Assembly (NCBI GenBank): GCA_026122225.1
Contig: JANEZZ010002066.1
Location: forward strand, 1,394,664 to 1,458,663
Length of the DNA: 64,000 nt
Origin: Heloderma charlesbogerti
Lineage: Eukaryota; Chordata; Lepidosauria; Squamata; Helodermatidae
Reading direction: 5' to 3'
Shown here: piece by piece, positions 42,117 through 52,995 of the stretch
Layout: every line of letters begins with the position of its first letter
How positions within the stretch are numbered: the stretch's first letter is position 1
The notes under the pieces: generated by a model
Told to the model about the DNA's origin: nothing
The model's input: only the letters and a program-made list of their open reading frames with translations
Databases searched by the model: none
Translations under genes and position numbers: made by a program

Positions 42117-42660
42117 TAGGGATGTCGGAGAATTTCTCCACGAATCTCCGGGAGGCCGAATGCCGACACACCCCATTTTGGCTTTGCCCCCACCCACTAG
42201 CGGAATGCGACCCCCGAGAACTTCTCCAATATGAAATTCGGGCCTCGGGCTGAAAGACGTGTGAACCTAAGGATGGACAAGCACCCCCCCGGTCTGGGTT
42301 GTCCAGGTGCCCTCCCAGCCCCTGCCCCCACTCGCTGTCCCCCTTGGGCTGCACTCGAGCCCCCCTCCACGCTCGGTAAGCAGCCCGCAACTTACCCGGG
42401 CCTGTCTGTCTCTGTCCCGATCACTACGCTGTTAAAAAACATGATGATTGGCAGCTTGTGCCCATAGACTTATACACACATAACGCTGTGAATTTAGAGT
42501 ACATGGGAGATTCACAGCGCTTTTTGCATATAAGTCTATGGTCACAGGCTGCCAATCGCCATGTTTTTTAAAAACATGGCGATTGGGACAGAGATGGATG
42601 GGCCTGGGCAAGTTGCAGGCTGCTTACCGAAAGTGGGAGGGTGGTTCAGGGACCATCTCG
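42117..42660. mobile_element. F5-like element abutting F2
   Basis: Starts TAGGGATGTCGGAGAATTTC with an F1-like end A. It continues into a fold-back: ACATGATGATTGGCAGCTTG is mirrored by TGGTCACAGGCTGCCAATCG around TATAAGTCTATGG. CAACTTACCCGGGC near 42389 is donor-like on the minus strand. The right boundary is not clear; similarity fades near 42660. The direct F2/F5 junction suggests recombination between elements or an insertion followed by deletion. Confidence 0.6.
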
Positions 42661-43937
42661 ATGTGAACCCCAGGTTTATATCCTCAGCTGTCAATCATCA
42701 AGTGTTGAGTGGAGATGAGAAATCAAATCAAGGCCCGTGTGTGCAAACCAGACCCTTGTTGGCAATGAAGACGCATCCCAGCAGTACATATGTTGTATTC
42801 TGTTGATAGTACTATTTAGCCTGCTTGATGTTCCCTACCATTCCCTTCTTATATATTAGTTCATCTTTTTCTCCAGCAATGCTTTTCTTTGGAAAGAGCA
42901 ATATGTGAAAGCAAAACCAGGAGAAAGTTTCTGCCAGGCGGTTCAGAATTCCAATTGTGTTTTGGCTGTAAGGATGTTCATGGCAGCTTATTATCAATGG
43001 CTTTAAAAAATCCGCAACCAATAACAAAGTAACAAATAGCAGCAATGAAAGAAAGAACTAGGTGTTCTTGGGTTGACAGTAATTAAAATGAAAGGAAGAA
43101 CCAAATGACAGTGAATGATGGGTCTATTCACTTCTCCGTAGAGTTAAGGAATAACTGCTATGTGACTTGCCTGACATGGACTGCATTGTGTGTCCAAGCA
43201 ATGGCTGATAAGCATGAGCCACAATGTCTTCTCTTTTTCTAAAAAAGGAAACACGAGCAACCCACCGTGTAGTGATTTGAGAGGAAAATACACTCCATCC
43301 GCCTTCTCAGCCAGACACATTTGTTTCCCAAATGGAGCTTGGCTGCTATTATTGATGCAACATCAAGGTACTATAGCAAGGTACAGTATGTGTCTCCATC
43401 TGATTCCAAGATAAAGACAGTTGGCAGCAGTACTGTCTACAGCATGCGTTCCGAGTAATACAGTTCCCATCCAGGCACTAAGTGGAAAGTTTGGGAAACT
43501 AAAAGCTGATAGCAACTCTCATGACAGAGATGCATATGGTGCAGTCCAGCTCCAAAATATAAGCAATCTAAGCACATCATAAAATATCTGCTGGGCTTTG
43601 GCATGTCATGATGTGAGGATAAAACATCATTTCTCAATTGGCCTGTCCTGACTGAGATGTGCTGGGTTTTGGGGGGGTGGGGGGTATCCATGTGATTTTC
43701 TTTTCAGAATACCAAATGTATGGGCAGTTCTAACTTGGAAATAGAGAGAAGGCTTTGCATGCACAAGGTACCAGGTAGAATCATTGTGTTCTCCAGTTAA
43801 AGGGATCTCCAGTAGCACCGCTGTGGAAGATTTAGTCCTGGGACCCCGAAGAGCCACGGCCAGTCACAGTAGACCAAAGAAGATCTTAATACATGGGCAT
43901 GATCATAGTTGAGAAGGTAGTGTCATGCTGTCCCAAG
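42661..43937. other. Unassigned DNA
   Basis: About 1.3 kb without recognised repeats or exons. Confidence 0.5.
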
Positions 43938-43945
43938 CTTTAAAG

Positions 43946-44068
43946 TAGGGGTGGGCAGAAAGTAGATTATCAGATGTTTTGGACAATGGATGGCCATTGG
44001 CCATACTGGCAGGTGCTTCTGGGTGTTGAAGTCCAAAACATCTGGAGAGCTACCTTTGTCCACCCCTT
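43946..44068. mobile_element. Short palindromic hAT-like MITE, TSD CTTTAAAG
   Basis: 123 bp, starting TAGGGGTGGGCAGAAAGTAG and ending CTTTGTCCACCCCTT, with the perfect duplication CTTTAAAG at 43938-43945 and 44069-44076. The arms pair CAGATGTTTTGGACAATGG with AGTCCAAAACATCTGG. The ends match the classic hAT terminus GGGGTGG. It is related to 24681-24812. Confidence 0.9.
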
Positions 44069-44076
44069 CTTTAAAG

Positions 44077-44280
44077 GTATAAACCAACACTTTGAATTGT
44101 GTTCAGAAGCTGACTGAAAGCCATTGTAGTCCTTTAAAAACTGGCATAGTATGTTAGCTCTGTCCAATCTCAGTTAGCAGAGTAGCCAGTGTCTAGGTTT
44201 TGAACCAACTGCAATTTTTCAAAAGACATCCCCGCATAGGGAAGATGTTCTCCAATGCATGGATAACTGAGGCTAAGGAT
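44077..44280 (-). mobile_element. L2 fragment
   Basis: CACTTTGAATTGTGTTCAGA, CTTTAAAAACTGGCATAGTA and TTTTGAACCAACTGCAATTT align with 17085-17290 of the better L2 copy. It is a decayed piece of the C-terminal coding region. Confidence 0.8.
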
Positions 44281-44540
44281 GGGATAATCTATTAGTTTAA
44301 CTGATAGATTACTCCATCTAAATTAGCTGACTAGCCCGGTTTAGCTGATAGATTACCACACATTCATTTTTCTTTCTTTTTAATCTCAAGTTCTTCCTCT
44401 CCCAGATATGGAGAACTTTGCAAATTTTGGTCAATCCTCACCCATCTGCACCAGCCAAATTCCATACTAACAGCTATTTCCATCGCAGAGGGCAGTGATG
44501 TACTGGTCTACCATACAGCTGTTAAAGATGAGGCAAAAGG

Positions 44541-44696
44541 CTAGATGCACCTGATATTGTTTGATCTCGGAAGCTCAGCAGGGTCATCCCTTGTTAGTAC
44601 TTGGATGGGACACTACCTGGGAATCAGGCTTCCTGCACTGTGCAGGGGGTTGGACTCGATGGTCTTGTAGGCCCCTTCCGGCTCTATGATTCTATG
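44541..44696 (+). mobile_element. 5S rRNA-derived SINE with CR1-like tail
   Basis: The head resembles 5S rRNA: TTTGATCTCGGAAGCTCAGC then AGGGTC (A-box region), TTAGTACTTGGATGGGACAC (C-box region) and CCTGGGAATC. This is directly followed by a CR1-type 3' end: TGCAGGGGGTTGGACTCGAT, GGTCTTGTAGGCCCC, and CTATGATTCTATG. The internal RNA polymerase III promoter of 5S rRNA would drive transcription, and the tail would recruit CR1 reverse transcriptase. The first 40 or so bases of 5S are diverged. It is not a functional 5S gene. Confidence 0.9.
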
Positions 44697-45411
44697 TCTG
44701 TGTTTATGAACCCATCAGAAAAAAAGAGGTGGCAGCACTAATTCAGCACTAATATGGCTGGATATACAGGGATGCCAACCCATACTTTTAAGAACAGAGC
44801 ACTCAGAGTCCTGGGCTGTGTAGAGCTCCTTTAGAGTTCTGGCTGGTTTTGACTGAAACCCAGAATGGATTCACATCCCCACCAAAATGGGAGCCACCAG
44901 CTTCCACTGACCTGCGAGGGGCAGGTAATCTAAAAGCACATCCAGACCATGAACCTTATAGGGGAGGGGGGGGTGAAAATATATGTATCATATAGGTATA
45001 CTCTTCAAAAGGCCAGGATTGGCTACAGCTTCCTGTCATGTGAATGTTTGGTCACAAACCTAGGTTTTGCTGCCATTTAGCGGTGAATAGCCCTTATTGT
45101 CCTAGAAACAGAGCAACCATTTGATGGTTGCATGTCACAGTGTGCCAAAATCAAGACAAAGCAAAGGCCTTCCTTACTTACACAACCCAATAACCAAAAC
45201 CCTTTTTGGTGCTTAATGTGGCTCTTCTGTTCCTTCAGAAATGTTTTTAAAGGCCAAACAAACAAAGCAGCTTCTTGCAGCTAAAGGTGGAGTGGGTTAA
45301 TTCCCACTTTTAACTGCTGTGTTTTCTTAATTGAGGATTGGTAACACAATCTCTGTACATAAATACTAAACATGCATTTATCACCCCGGGGCAAAAGAAG
45401 GGGGGGCAATT
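44697..45411. other. Unassigned DNA
   Basis: No repeat or exon recognised. Confidence 0.45.
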
Positions 45412-45897
45412 TAGGTATGAAACCCCCCTACCTTGCATCTGCGGGGGTCCGCAGGGGGGAGGCGATCCATCCCTCCCCCCCGGAATGCTCTCTGGCCAGC
45501 TCCGCTCCGTGGCAAGTCCGCAGAGCCACCAGCTGGCTCCGAAGTGCCAGTGATATGACCGCCATTACCATATCGCTAGTGGGCCGGAGCAACTGCAGCC
45601 ACAAATGGCATCCGGGACGCTATTTGCAGCCGTAAAGGCCTTAGTTTAAGGTAAATACAGCCATTTACGGCTGTATTTACCTTAAACTAAGGCCTTTACG
45701 GCCGCAAATGGTGTCCAGGACGCCATTTGTGTCTTCAGCCAATCTGCTCCGGAGCCGACGGGCAGGGAGGATCCAGCCAGTGAGGATTCCTCTTGGGGGT
45801 GCAGGTAAGAGATCCAATCCTCCCCGGACATCGGGGGGCCGGATACAATAGAATCCGGCCTCATTGGGGTCGGTGGAGGATTTCTCCAACATCCCTA
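45412..45897. mobile_element. hAT-like MITE with long perfect hairpin
   Basis: The left end is diverged (TAGGTATGAAACCCCCCTAC) and the right end is normal (TTTCTCCAACATCCCTA). The centre is the hairpin at 45629-45702. On its sides GGCATCCGGGACGCTATTTG mirrors CAAATGGTGTCCAGGACGCC. GTGCAGGTAAGAG near 45801 is donor-like and outward. No clean TSD (GGGCAATT and GATTGGAT). Confidence 0.7.
45629..45702. repeat. Perfect 34-bp inverted repeat with 6-base loop
   Basis: The left arm (45629-45662) and right arm (45669-45702) are exact reverse complements. The left arm begins GCCGTAAAGGCCTTAG and the loop is ATTTAC. As RNA it would form a 74-base hairpin, the size of a typical pre-miRNA, though perfect pairing is more typical of young MITE hairpins. 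Confidence 0.97.
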
Positions 45898-46125
45898 GAT
45901 TGGATGAACCCAGGCACTTTCTGTGGCTGTTCTGCAAACCACAAACAATGTTTTGGGAAGGTCAGAGATGCCAGTTTGGAAGACAACAATGAAATCCCAC
46001 TCTTAACATTGCATAGTACCGACACATCTTCCGATATAAAGCTCTGTGGCATGAGTGGAGACAAGCCAGAACAGCATTATTCATCAGAGTGGGCTTTCTG
46101 AGGCAGGTGGCCCCATTGGGTGTGG

Positions 46126-46775
46126 TAGGGATAGCAGAGAAATCCTCCACGGACTCCAATGAGACCGGATTCCAAAGAATCCGACCACTGGAATCTGCGG
46201 CAGAGCGGCTCCACTTACCTCCGGCTCCAGAGGATTTCACGTGGAGCAGCTCCCTGGCTCCCTAGACTAGGCGATAGGCGATAGGCGAATGGCGGCTGCC
46301 ATTAGCCTATCGCTGGGAGAAATACAGCTGTAAATAGCGTATTGGATGCTACTTGCGGCTGTAAAGCCCTGACTTTTACCTAATTGCAGCCATTTAGGGC
46401 TGTATTTAGGTCAAAAACAGAGCTTTACAGCTGCAAGTGGTGTACAATACGCCATTTGCATCTGTATTTCTCCCAGCGATAGGCTAATGGCAGCTGTCAT
46501 TACCATATTGCCTGGTCTAGGGGGTGGCTGCACTGAGGCCCCTCTTCCCCATGCCGGCCTTCGACAGCCGGCGTGCGGAAGAGGGACAGCGACAGCCAGC
46601 GATAGGGTAATGGCAGCCACCATTACCGTACCGCGTGGTATAGGGAACCGGAGTGCTGCTCCATGAAATCCTCCGGACACAGAGCCACTCTGGAGGATTT
46701 CGAGGGGCCGTGCGCGGCATGAACCTCTGCAAATCCCCCCCCCCGGACTGGAAAGTGGGGAGTTTGTACAACACT
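46126..46775. mobile_element. hAT-like MITE with long imperfect palindrome
   Basis: Starts TAGGGATAGCAGAGAAATCC, and the right end is a weak TTTGTACAACACTA. The interior folds around about 46380: TAGCCTATCGCTGGGAG and AAATACAGCTGTAAATAGCG pair with CTCCCAGCGATAGGCTA and TTTGCATCTGTATTT-like sequence. ACTTACCTCCGG near 46213 is a minus-strand donor-like motif. No clear TSD. Confidence 0.68.
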
Positions 46776-47045
46776 AGGTTTCCTTGTAAGTGTGGATTCT
46801 TCATGTGCGTAAACTGCCCTGTGTCTGCTTCACATTCTGTCAAATATCCCGGATTGTCTTTATCTTGTAACGATACTCCAAAAGAATGTACCTTTGCTAC
46901 ACTCATACATGTGTCAGTGCTTATCAAAGCCTTCCTGTGGAGGGAGTGATTTACTGCCATCAATGGGGCATGGAATGGAAGCAAAACAAAACAACAAAAC
47001 CACAAAACTCGTAGCTGATTATGCCGTAGCTCCAGTCTTGCCATG
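46776..47045. other. Unassigned DNA
   Basis: Nothing recognised. Confidence 0.4.
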
Positions 47046-47238
47046 TAGCCTGTAAGCTGCCTTATACTGAGTCAGACCATTGTTCCATCTAGTCCAGTGT
47101 CATCAACACTGACTGACAGCCACTCTCTAGGCTTCCAGGCAAGACTCTTTCCCGGCCCTACTTGGAGAGGCTGGGGCTTGAACCAGGGACCTTCCGCATG
47201 CAAAGCGTGTACTCTGCCAGTGAGCTACAGCCCCTTGC
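47046..47238 (-). mobile_element. tRNA-derived SINE
   Basis: On the minus strand it begins GGGGCTGTAGCTCACTGGCA (A-box region) and continues to GGTCCCTGGTTCAAGCCCC (B-box GGTTCAAGCCC). It is a tRNA-like head for RNA polymerase III. The body ends with GGTCTGACTCAGTATAAGGC and AGCTTACAGG at about 47046. It is not a tRNA gene: the anticodon arm and acceptor do not pair as a functional tRNA would. Confidence 0.85.
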
Positions 47239-48748
47239 CTAACTCTGCCCCTCCCCAAGCCTGGGCTTCATTTGCAGCATTGGGCAGACCTTCCCAAAGT
47301 AGTGCATATTGGAGCTCTCCTTCCCTCTCTCAATTACTTTGCATGTCTTCAGTGGAACTTACTCTCTAGTAAATATGCATAGAAGTACAGGCTTACAGCT
47401 CAATTCTAATAGGAGTCTACACAAAAGCAAGTCCCATCAAGTTTCATGGGGTTTACTCCCAGGTAATCATTTATAGGATTGCAGCCTAAATTGGCATGCT
47501 TCCAGATGAGGCTGTTTATTGTGCATTTGCTCTGTCTCATTCATGAAATTTTACGGAGGAGGGGAGGGAATGTACTGCAGACGACATCCTCTTCAACTTG
47601 CAACCCTCCCATATTTGCTCCCTACTTGTTCCATCTTTTAAAAACAAATTCTAAAAAAGATCCATTAAGGTGGAGAAGATGGAATAGCTGCATGATGTCT
47701 TTTGACTGGTAGTGCTAGGAGCTGTCCGTCTGGAAGCCCCCTAGTAGTTCAGGTCTGTTCCCATGTGCCCTCCCTGTTCCCTCTCTTCTTCTAACAAATT
47801 AGCAGCATCAAATTAAATACAAAATGCATCATTCAAATGCAAGATCATCTTACGATTCAAGACACTGTTTTCTGATTTGTGGCGGGGGATCCCATTGCTC
47901 GGAAACTCGCAATTTTTTTTTGAGCAGCAAAAATGATTAACTTACAATACTGTCATCTCTCCTTATCTAGCTTTTGGACAGATTTTGATTAATTTTTTAC
48001 CATTAAGTGAGTTCACCAGTGCATGCTGCTGCACTGTCATGCTTTCATGCGGCATGATACTCCTGCCATGTGATCTCCCACACCGAGGGCAAGAAACAGT
48101 CAGAAACTGAGAAGACTTACATGCCTTGCTTAATCATTTGCACCTCTATGCTTTTGTACCCGCATCACCTGGCTACATGTTCCCTATTGGGGCGTATTCA
48201 AAAGTTAATTAGAATGAGTGCTGCTTCTTATCTCATGAAAGGAGAAAAAAGAAAAAAACACCAGCCACTGCTTATCTCATAAGCAATTACTACTTTGATC
48301 ATATGAGAATTTACAATATGGCTGCATGCCAGTTCTTCAGTTATATAGAAATACAGAACTCTGTACCTCTCTCGTATTTACAACCAGATGGACCTGACGA
48401 TAAATCACCTTCTTACAACCTGACACCCTTCCCTAAAGCTTTTCTGCATCTTGGTATCTTCCAGCTTTCCCAGATTGCTGGATCACTTATGTACCACACG
48501 TACAGTTTTGCTCTGTGATAATCTGGTCCTGAATAACTACTACCCCCTCACCCCTCATGAAGTGGGGATCTGTGAAATTTGCTGAGGAACCACTGAGTCC
48601 ACTTCCAGCCACATCTAGTGGCAAACAAATGATATGTGGAACTCACCTGGGAAATATTGCTAGCCTTATCAAAACAACAACTCACTCCACTGGGGGTTGT
48701 TGGGAAGGTCAATTTTTTTTTCTTTAAGGCAGTTTTTAAGGGGTTTTA
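47239..48748. other. Unassigned DNA
   Basis: About 1.5 kb without recognised repeats or exons. Confidence 0.45.
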
Positions 48749-48756
48749 CCTGGCAG

Positions 48757-49176
48757 TAAGGATGTATGAACTGTGTAAAATCCGCTTCATCTGTGTCTTG
48801 CAGATTGTCAGGCGCCTTTCATTCCGACATCTGCCCACAAGATGGATGCGAATGGGGGGGTTTTCGTCATGCGGAAAAATACGGAAATAATTACGTAAAT
48901 AATTCTGTAAGCATTTACATAATTATTTGCATGATTTATCTCAGTACGTAACATTTAGTGTATTGTCCTCCATTCCATTCAACGTTTCCTCAGCAGAAAC
49001 ATGCGTATTTTTCCACAGATTTATATGCATAAATTTCGGAAAAGTAAAAAAAATCATCCGAAAGTCCACGGACTCCGGACGGCATGAGCAGGGCCGCTCT
49101 GCAGTAGATTCTACAGGTCGGATTCTTAGAGACCCAAGCTCATTTTAATCTGTCTCGAATTTCTCCAGCATCCCTA
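48757..49176 (+). mobile_element. F2 hAT-like MITE, TSD CCTGGCAG
   Basis: Starts TAAGGATGTATGAACTGTGT and ends TTTCTCCAGCATCCCTA. The perfect duplication CCTGGCAG is at 48749-48756 and 49177-49184. It contains GTCATGCGGAAAAATACGG, AATTACGTAAATAATTCTGT and TTCCTCAGCAGAAACATGC. The TSD identifies this TAAGGATG start as a point change of TAGGGATG. Non-coding. Confidence 0.93.
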
Positions 49177-49184
49177 CCTGGCAG

Positions 49185-49916
49185 TGGCAGCAGCTTTTTC
49201 AATAAATATATTGGTTTGTTGCCACCACAGCTGACACAAGCAGAGCTCCTATTGGGGGGGCGGTCTGTGATAGCTACCATCTTTTATTCCACAGTGCCCT
49301 CTTGGCACTTGGAATGTCAAGGTGTATCATCATTGGTGTGTGAGTTGTGGGGTGGGGAGGCTACTACTGCCACTTGCAACAACAGCAAAGCAACATTTTT
49401 TAAAGACAAAAAGTTGTTACTGCCACCATCAAGTAGAATCCTTCCCCCACCACTCAAAAAAGTTGAAAAGAGTTCAGCCTTTTTTTGCCTGCCCACCCCT
49501 ACAGAAATTTGAACCAAAATTTCTCACATGAGCTCAGTTCTAAATTATCATTTCAGCTTTATTTATTCATGTATTTATTTTGGTGATGTGGAGCCTGAGG
49601 GGATTCCATATACAGGAAGCCTCTCCCCTCCTTATGATGGCCTCTCTGTGATGGTCAGGTCATCTGGAGGAGTGTTGGCACAGGAATACAAGCTACTTCC
49701 CCCATTGATCTACAGATATCAAGGGCAAAAATGGCAGCATCACCAAGGTTCTTCTACTGACTGTCTTTTATAACTGCAAGCATCTCCAAATAGGATCAGG
49801 AAGATAAGCCGTTGACAGTGGCAAAGACTCTGTTTGCTGCATGAACCAGGGAATATCACCTCCGCATGAACTGGCTGTCTGCTCTGTAAAGCTCTTGTGA
49901 GGGATTGGATTTAGGT
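49185..49916. other. Unassigned DNA
   Basis: No repeat terminus or exon recognised. Confidence 0.45.
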
Positions 49917-49925
49917 TGTTGTTGT

Positions 49926-50135
49926 TCAGTCGTTCCTGTCCTCCGCTCTCTCCTGGAGCGTGCTCAAGTTCATATTCATTGCATCGGTGATGCTATATAG
50001 CCATCTCATCCTCTGCCATCCCCTTCTCCTTTTGCCTTCAATCTTTCCCAGCATCAGGGTCTTTTCCAGAGAGTTTTCTCTTCGCATTAGGTGGCCAAAA
50101 GATTTGAGCTTCAGCTTCAGTATCTGTCCTTCCAA
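49926..50135 (-). pseudogene. BovB C-terminal fragment
   Basis: MEGQILKLKLKSFGHLMRRE, then the MLGKIEGKRRRGWQRMRWL tract and the end ERAEDRND. It is the last part of the BovB product. The final KSRTRLND is lost with the 3' deletion noted for the host element. Confidence 0.9.
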
Positions 50136-50243
50136 TGAGCACTCAGGGTTGATTTCCTTTAGGATGGACTGATTTGACCTCCTTGCAGTCCAGGGGACTC
50201 ATAAGAGTCTTCTCCAGCACCACAGTTTGAAAGCATCAGTTCT

Positions 50244-50921
50244 TCAGCGCTCAGCCTTCCTTATAGTCCAGCTCTCACAGCCATACATTACTACTGGGAA
50301 AACCATAGCTTTAATTATACGGACCTTTGTCAGCAAGGTGATGTCTCTGCTTCTTACTATGCTGTCTAGGTTTGCCATAGCTTTCCTCCCAAGGAGCAAG
50401 CGTCTTTTGATTTCATGGCTACAGTCACCGCCTGTGGTGATCTTGGAGCCCAAGAAAGTAGAATCTGTCACTGCTTCCATTTCTTCCCCTTCTATATGCC
50501 AGGGAGTGATGGGGCCAGATGCCATGATCTTCGTTTTTTTAATATTGAGTTTCAAACCAGCTTTTGCACTCTCCTCTTTCACCCTCAACAAGAGGCTCTT
50601 GAGATCCTCTTCGCTTTCTGCCATTAGGGTGGTATCGTCTGCGTATCTGGGGTTCTTGATAATTCTCCCAGCAATCTTAATTCCGACCTGTGATTCATCC
50701 AACCTGGCATTTCTCATGATGTACTCTGCATATAAGTTAAATAAGCAGGGCGACAATATGCAGCCTTGTCGTACTCCTTTCCCAATTTTGAACCAATCGG
50801 TTGTTCCATGTCCGGTTCTTACTGTTGCTTCTTGACCCTCGTACAGGTTTCTCAGGAGACAGGTAAGGTGGTCTGGTACTCCCATCTCTTTAAGAATTTG
50901 CCAGAGTTTGTTGTGATCCAC
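50244..50921 (-). pseudogene. BovB RT motifs B and C
   Basis: A 225-codon open frame runs from MDHNKLWQILKEMGVPDHL to YGCESWTIRKAER. It includes RNLYEGQEATVRTGHG, GVRQGCILSPCLFNLYAEYI (motif B) and PRYADDTTLMAESEEDL (motif C, both Asp present). It resembles ruminant BovB RT strongly. The 5' neighbour frame carrying motif A is shifted and damaged (the product between 50921 and 50940 is broken). Confidence 0.93.
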
Positions 50922-50939
50922 ACAAAGGCTTTAGCGTAG

Positions 50940-51528
50940 TCAATGAAGCAGAAATAGACGTTTTTCTGGAATTCTCTTGCTTTCTCCATGATCCAGCGAA
51001 TGTTGATCTCTAGTTCCTCTTCCTGTTCGAAACCCAGCTTGTACTTCCAGTAGTTCTCGGTTCACATACTGCTGAAGCCTAGCTTGTAGGATTTTGAGCA
51101 TTACCTTGCTGGCATGTGAAATGAGCGCAATTGTACGGTAGTTTTGAACATTCTTTGGCATTGCCCTTCTTTGGAATTGGAATGTAAACTGACCTTGTCC
51201 AGTCTTGTGGCCACTGTTATGTGTTCCAAATTTGTTGGCATATTGAGTGCAGCACTTCAACAGCATCATCTTTTAGGATTTTAAATAGCTCAGCTGGAAT
51301 GCTGTCAACTCCACCAGCTTTGTTGTTAGAAATGCTTCCTAAGGCCCACTTGACTTCCCTCTCTAGGATGTCCGGCTCAAATTCAGCAACCGCACTATCA
51401 TGGCTATCAGGGACATTCAGATCTTTCCTGTATAGTTCTTCTGTGTATTCTTTCCACCTCTTCTTAATCTCATCTGCTTCTGTTAGGTCCCTGCCTTCTT
51501 TGTCCTTTATCATACCTGTCTTGCACAA
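50940..51528 (-). pseudogene. BovB RT N-terminal part, frameshifted
   Basis: The upstream frame (51217-51528) carries EEYTEELYRKDLNVPDSHD, VKWALGSISNNKAGGVDSIP and AELFKILKDDAVEVLHSIC (motif 0-1 region). A shift near 51220 leads to NYRTIALISHASKVMLKIL and RELLEVQAGFRTGRGTRDQ (motif 2 region) in the frame at 50940-51269. One or more indels separate it from the motif B/C frame. Confidence 0.9.
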
Positions 51529-51717
51529 AATGTTCCCTTGTGAGCTCCGATTTTCTTGAGGAGATCTCTAGTCTTTCCCATTCTATTGTTTTCCTTGATT
51601 TCTTTGCATTGTTCATTTAAGAAGGCCTTCTTGTCTCTCCTTGCTATTCTCTGGAACTCTGCATTCAGTTGGATAGATCTTCCCCTTTCTCCCTTGCTTT
51701 TCGCTTCCCTTTTTTCC

Positions 51718-52995
51718 TCAGTAAAGCCTCATCAGACAGCCACTTTGCTTTCTTGCATTTCTCTTTCTTTGGGATGGATTTCGTTGCTGCCTCCTGAACA
51801 ATGTTACGGACCTCCGTCCATAGTTCCTCAGGCACTCTATCAGGTCTAATCCCTGAAATCTATTCCTCACCTCCATTGTATATTCATAAGGGATATGATT
51901 TAGGTCATACCTGAATGGTTTAGTGGTTTTCCCTACGTTCTTCAATTTAAGCTGAAATTTTGCAACAAGAAGCTCATGATCTGAGCCACAGTCAGCTCCA
52001 GGTCTTGTTTTTACTGACTGTATGGAGCTTCTCCATCTTTGGCTGCAAAGGACATAATCAATCTGATTTCGATATTGACCATCTGGTGATGTCCATGTGT
52101 AGAGTCGTCTCTTGTGCTGTTGGAAAAGAGTGTTTGCTATGATCAGCGTATTCTCTTGGCAAAACTCTATTAGCCTTTGTCCTGCTTCATTTTGTACACC
52201 AAGGCCACGCTTGCCTGTTATCCCAGTGATTTCTTGACTTCCTACTTTGGCATTCCAATCCCCTATGATGAAAAGGACATCTTTTTTTGGTGTTAGTTCT
52301 AGAAGGTATTGTAGGTCTTCATAGAATCGATCAACCTCAGCTTCTTTGGCCTCAGTGGTTGGGGCATAGACTTGAATTACTGTGACGTTGAATGGTTTGC
52401 CTTGGATTCGTATTGAGATCATTCTATCATTTTTCAGATTGTACCCCAGTACTGCTTTTCCCACCCTTTTGTTGACTATGAGTGCTACTCCATTTCTTCT
52501 CAGGGATTCTTGCCCACAGTAGTAGATATGATGGTCACCTGAATTAAATTCACCCATGCTTGTCCATTTTAGTTCGCTGATTCCCAAGATGTCGATGTTC
52601 AGTCTTGCCATCTCATGTTTGACCACCTCCAGCTTACCGTGATTCATTGATCTGACATTCCAGGTTCCTAAACAATATTGTTCTTTACAGCATCGGGTTT
52701 TCTTTTCACCACCAGACACATCCACAGCTGAGTGTCCTTTTGGCTTTGGCCCAGCCGCTTCACTCTTTCTGGCGCTACTTGGAAATTCCCTCTGCTCTTC
52801 CCCAGTAGTATATTGGACACCTTCCGACCTGAGGGGCTCATCTTCCGGCATCATATCTTTTAGCCTTGTGATACGTTCCATGGGGTTTTCTTGGCAAGAA
52901 TACTGGAGTGGGCTGCCATTTCCTTCTCCAGTGGACCACATTTTGTCAGAACTCTGTGCCATGACCTGTCCATCTTGGGTGGCCCTGCACGGCAT
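51718..52995 (-). pseudogene. BovB apurinic-type endonuclease
   Basis: A 425-codon open frame. The endonuclease starts near residue 109: CLGTWNVRSMNHGKLEVVK, then ILGISELKWTSMG (catalytic Glu), NGVALIVNKRV, TVIQVYAPTTEA, IIGDWNAKVGSQE (GDxN-type), TSPDGQYRNQIDYVL and GADCGSDHELLVAKF (SDH). These are the complete catalytic set of APE-type LINE endonucleases, which nick target DNA. The frame continues into the linker and ends at 51718. The part before residue 100 is LINE 5' sequence read through from an upstream Met, which may not be a real start. Confidence 0.92.

Noticed and set aside
44561..44650. 5S rRNA gene
   Set aside because: The first part is diverged, internal bases are changed and a CR1 tail is attached. 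It is a SINE, not a functional gene.
47160..47238. tRNA gene on the minus strand
   Set aside because: A and B boxes are present, but the cloverleaf does not close and the sequence continues into a SINE body.
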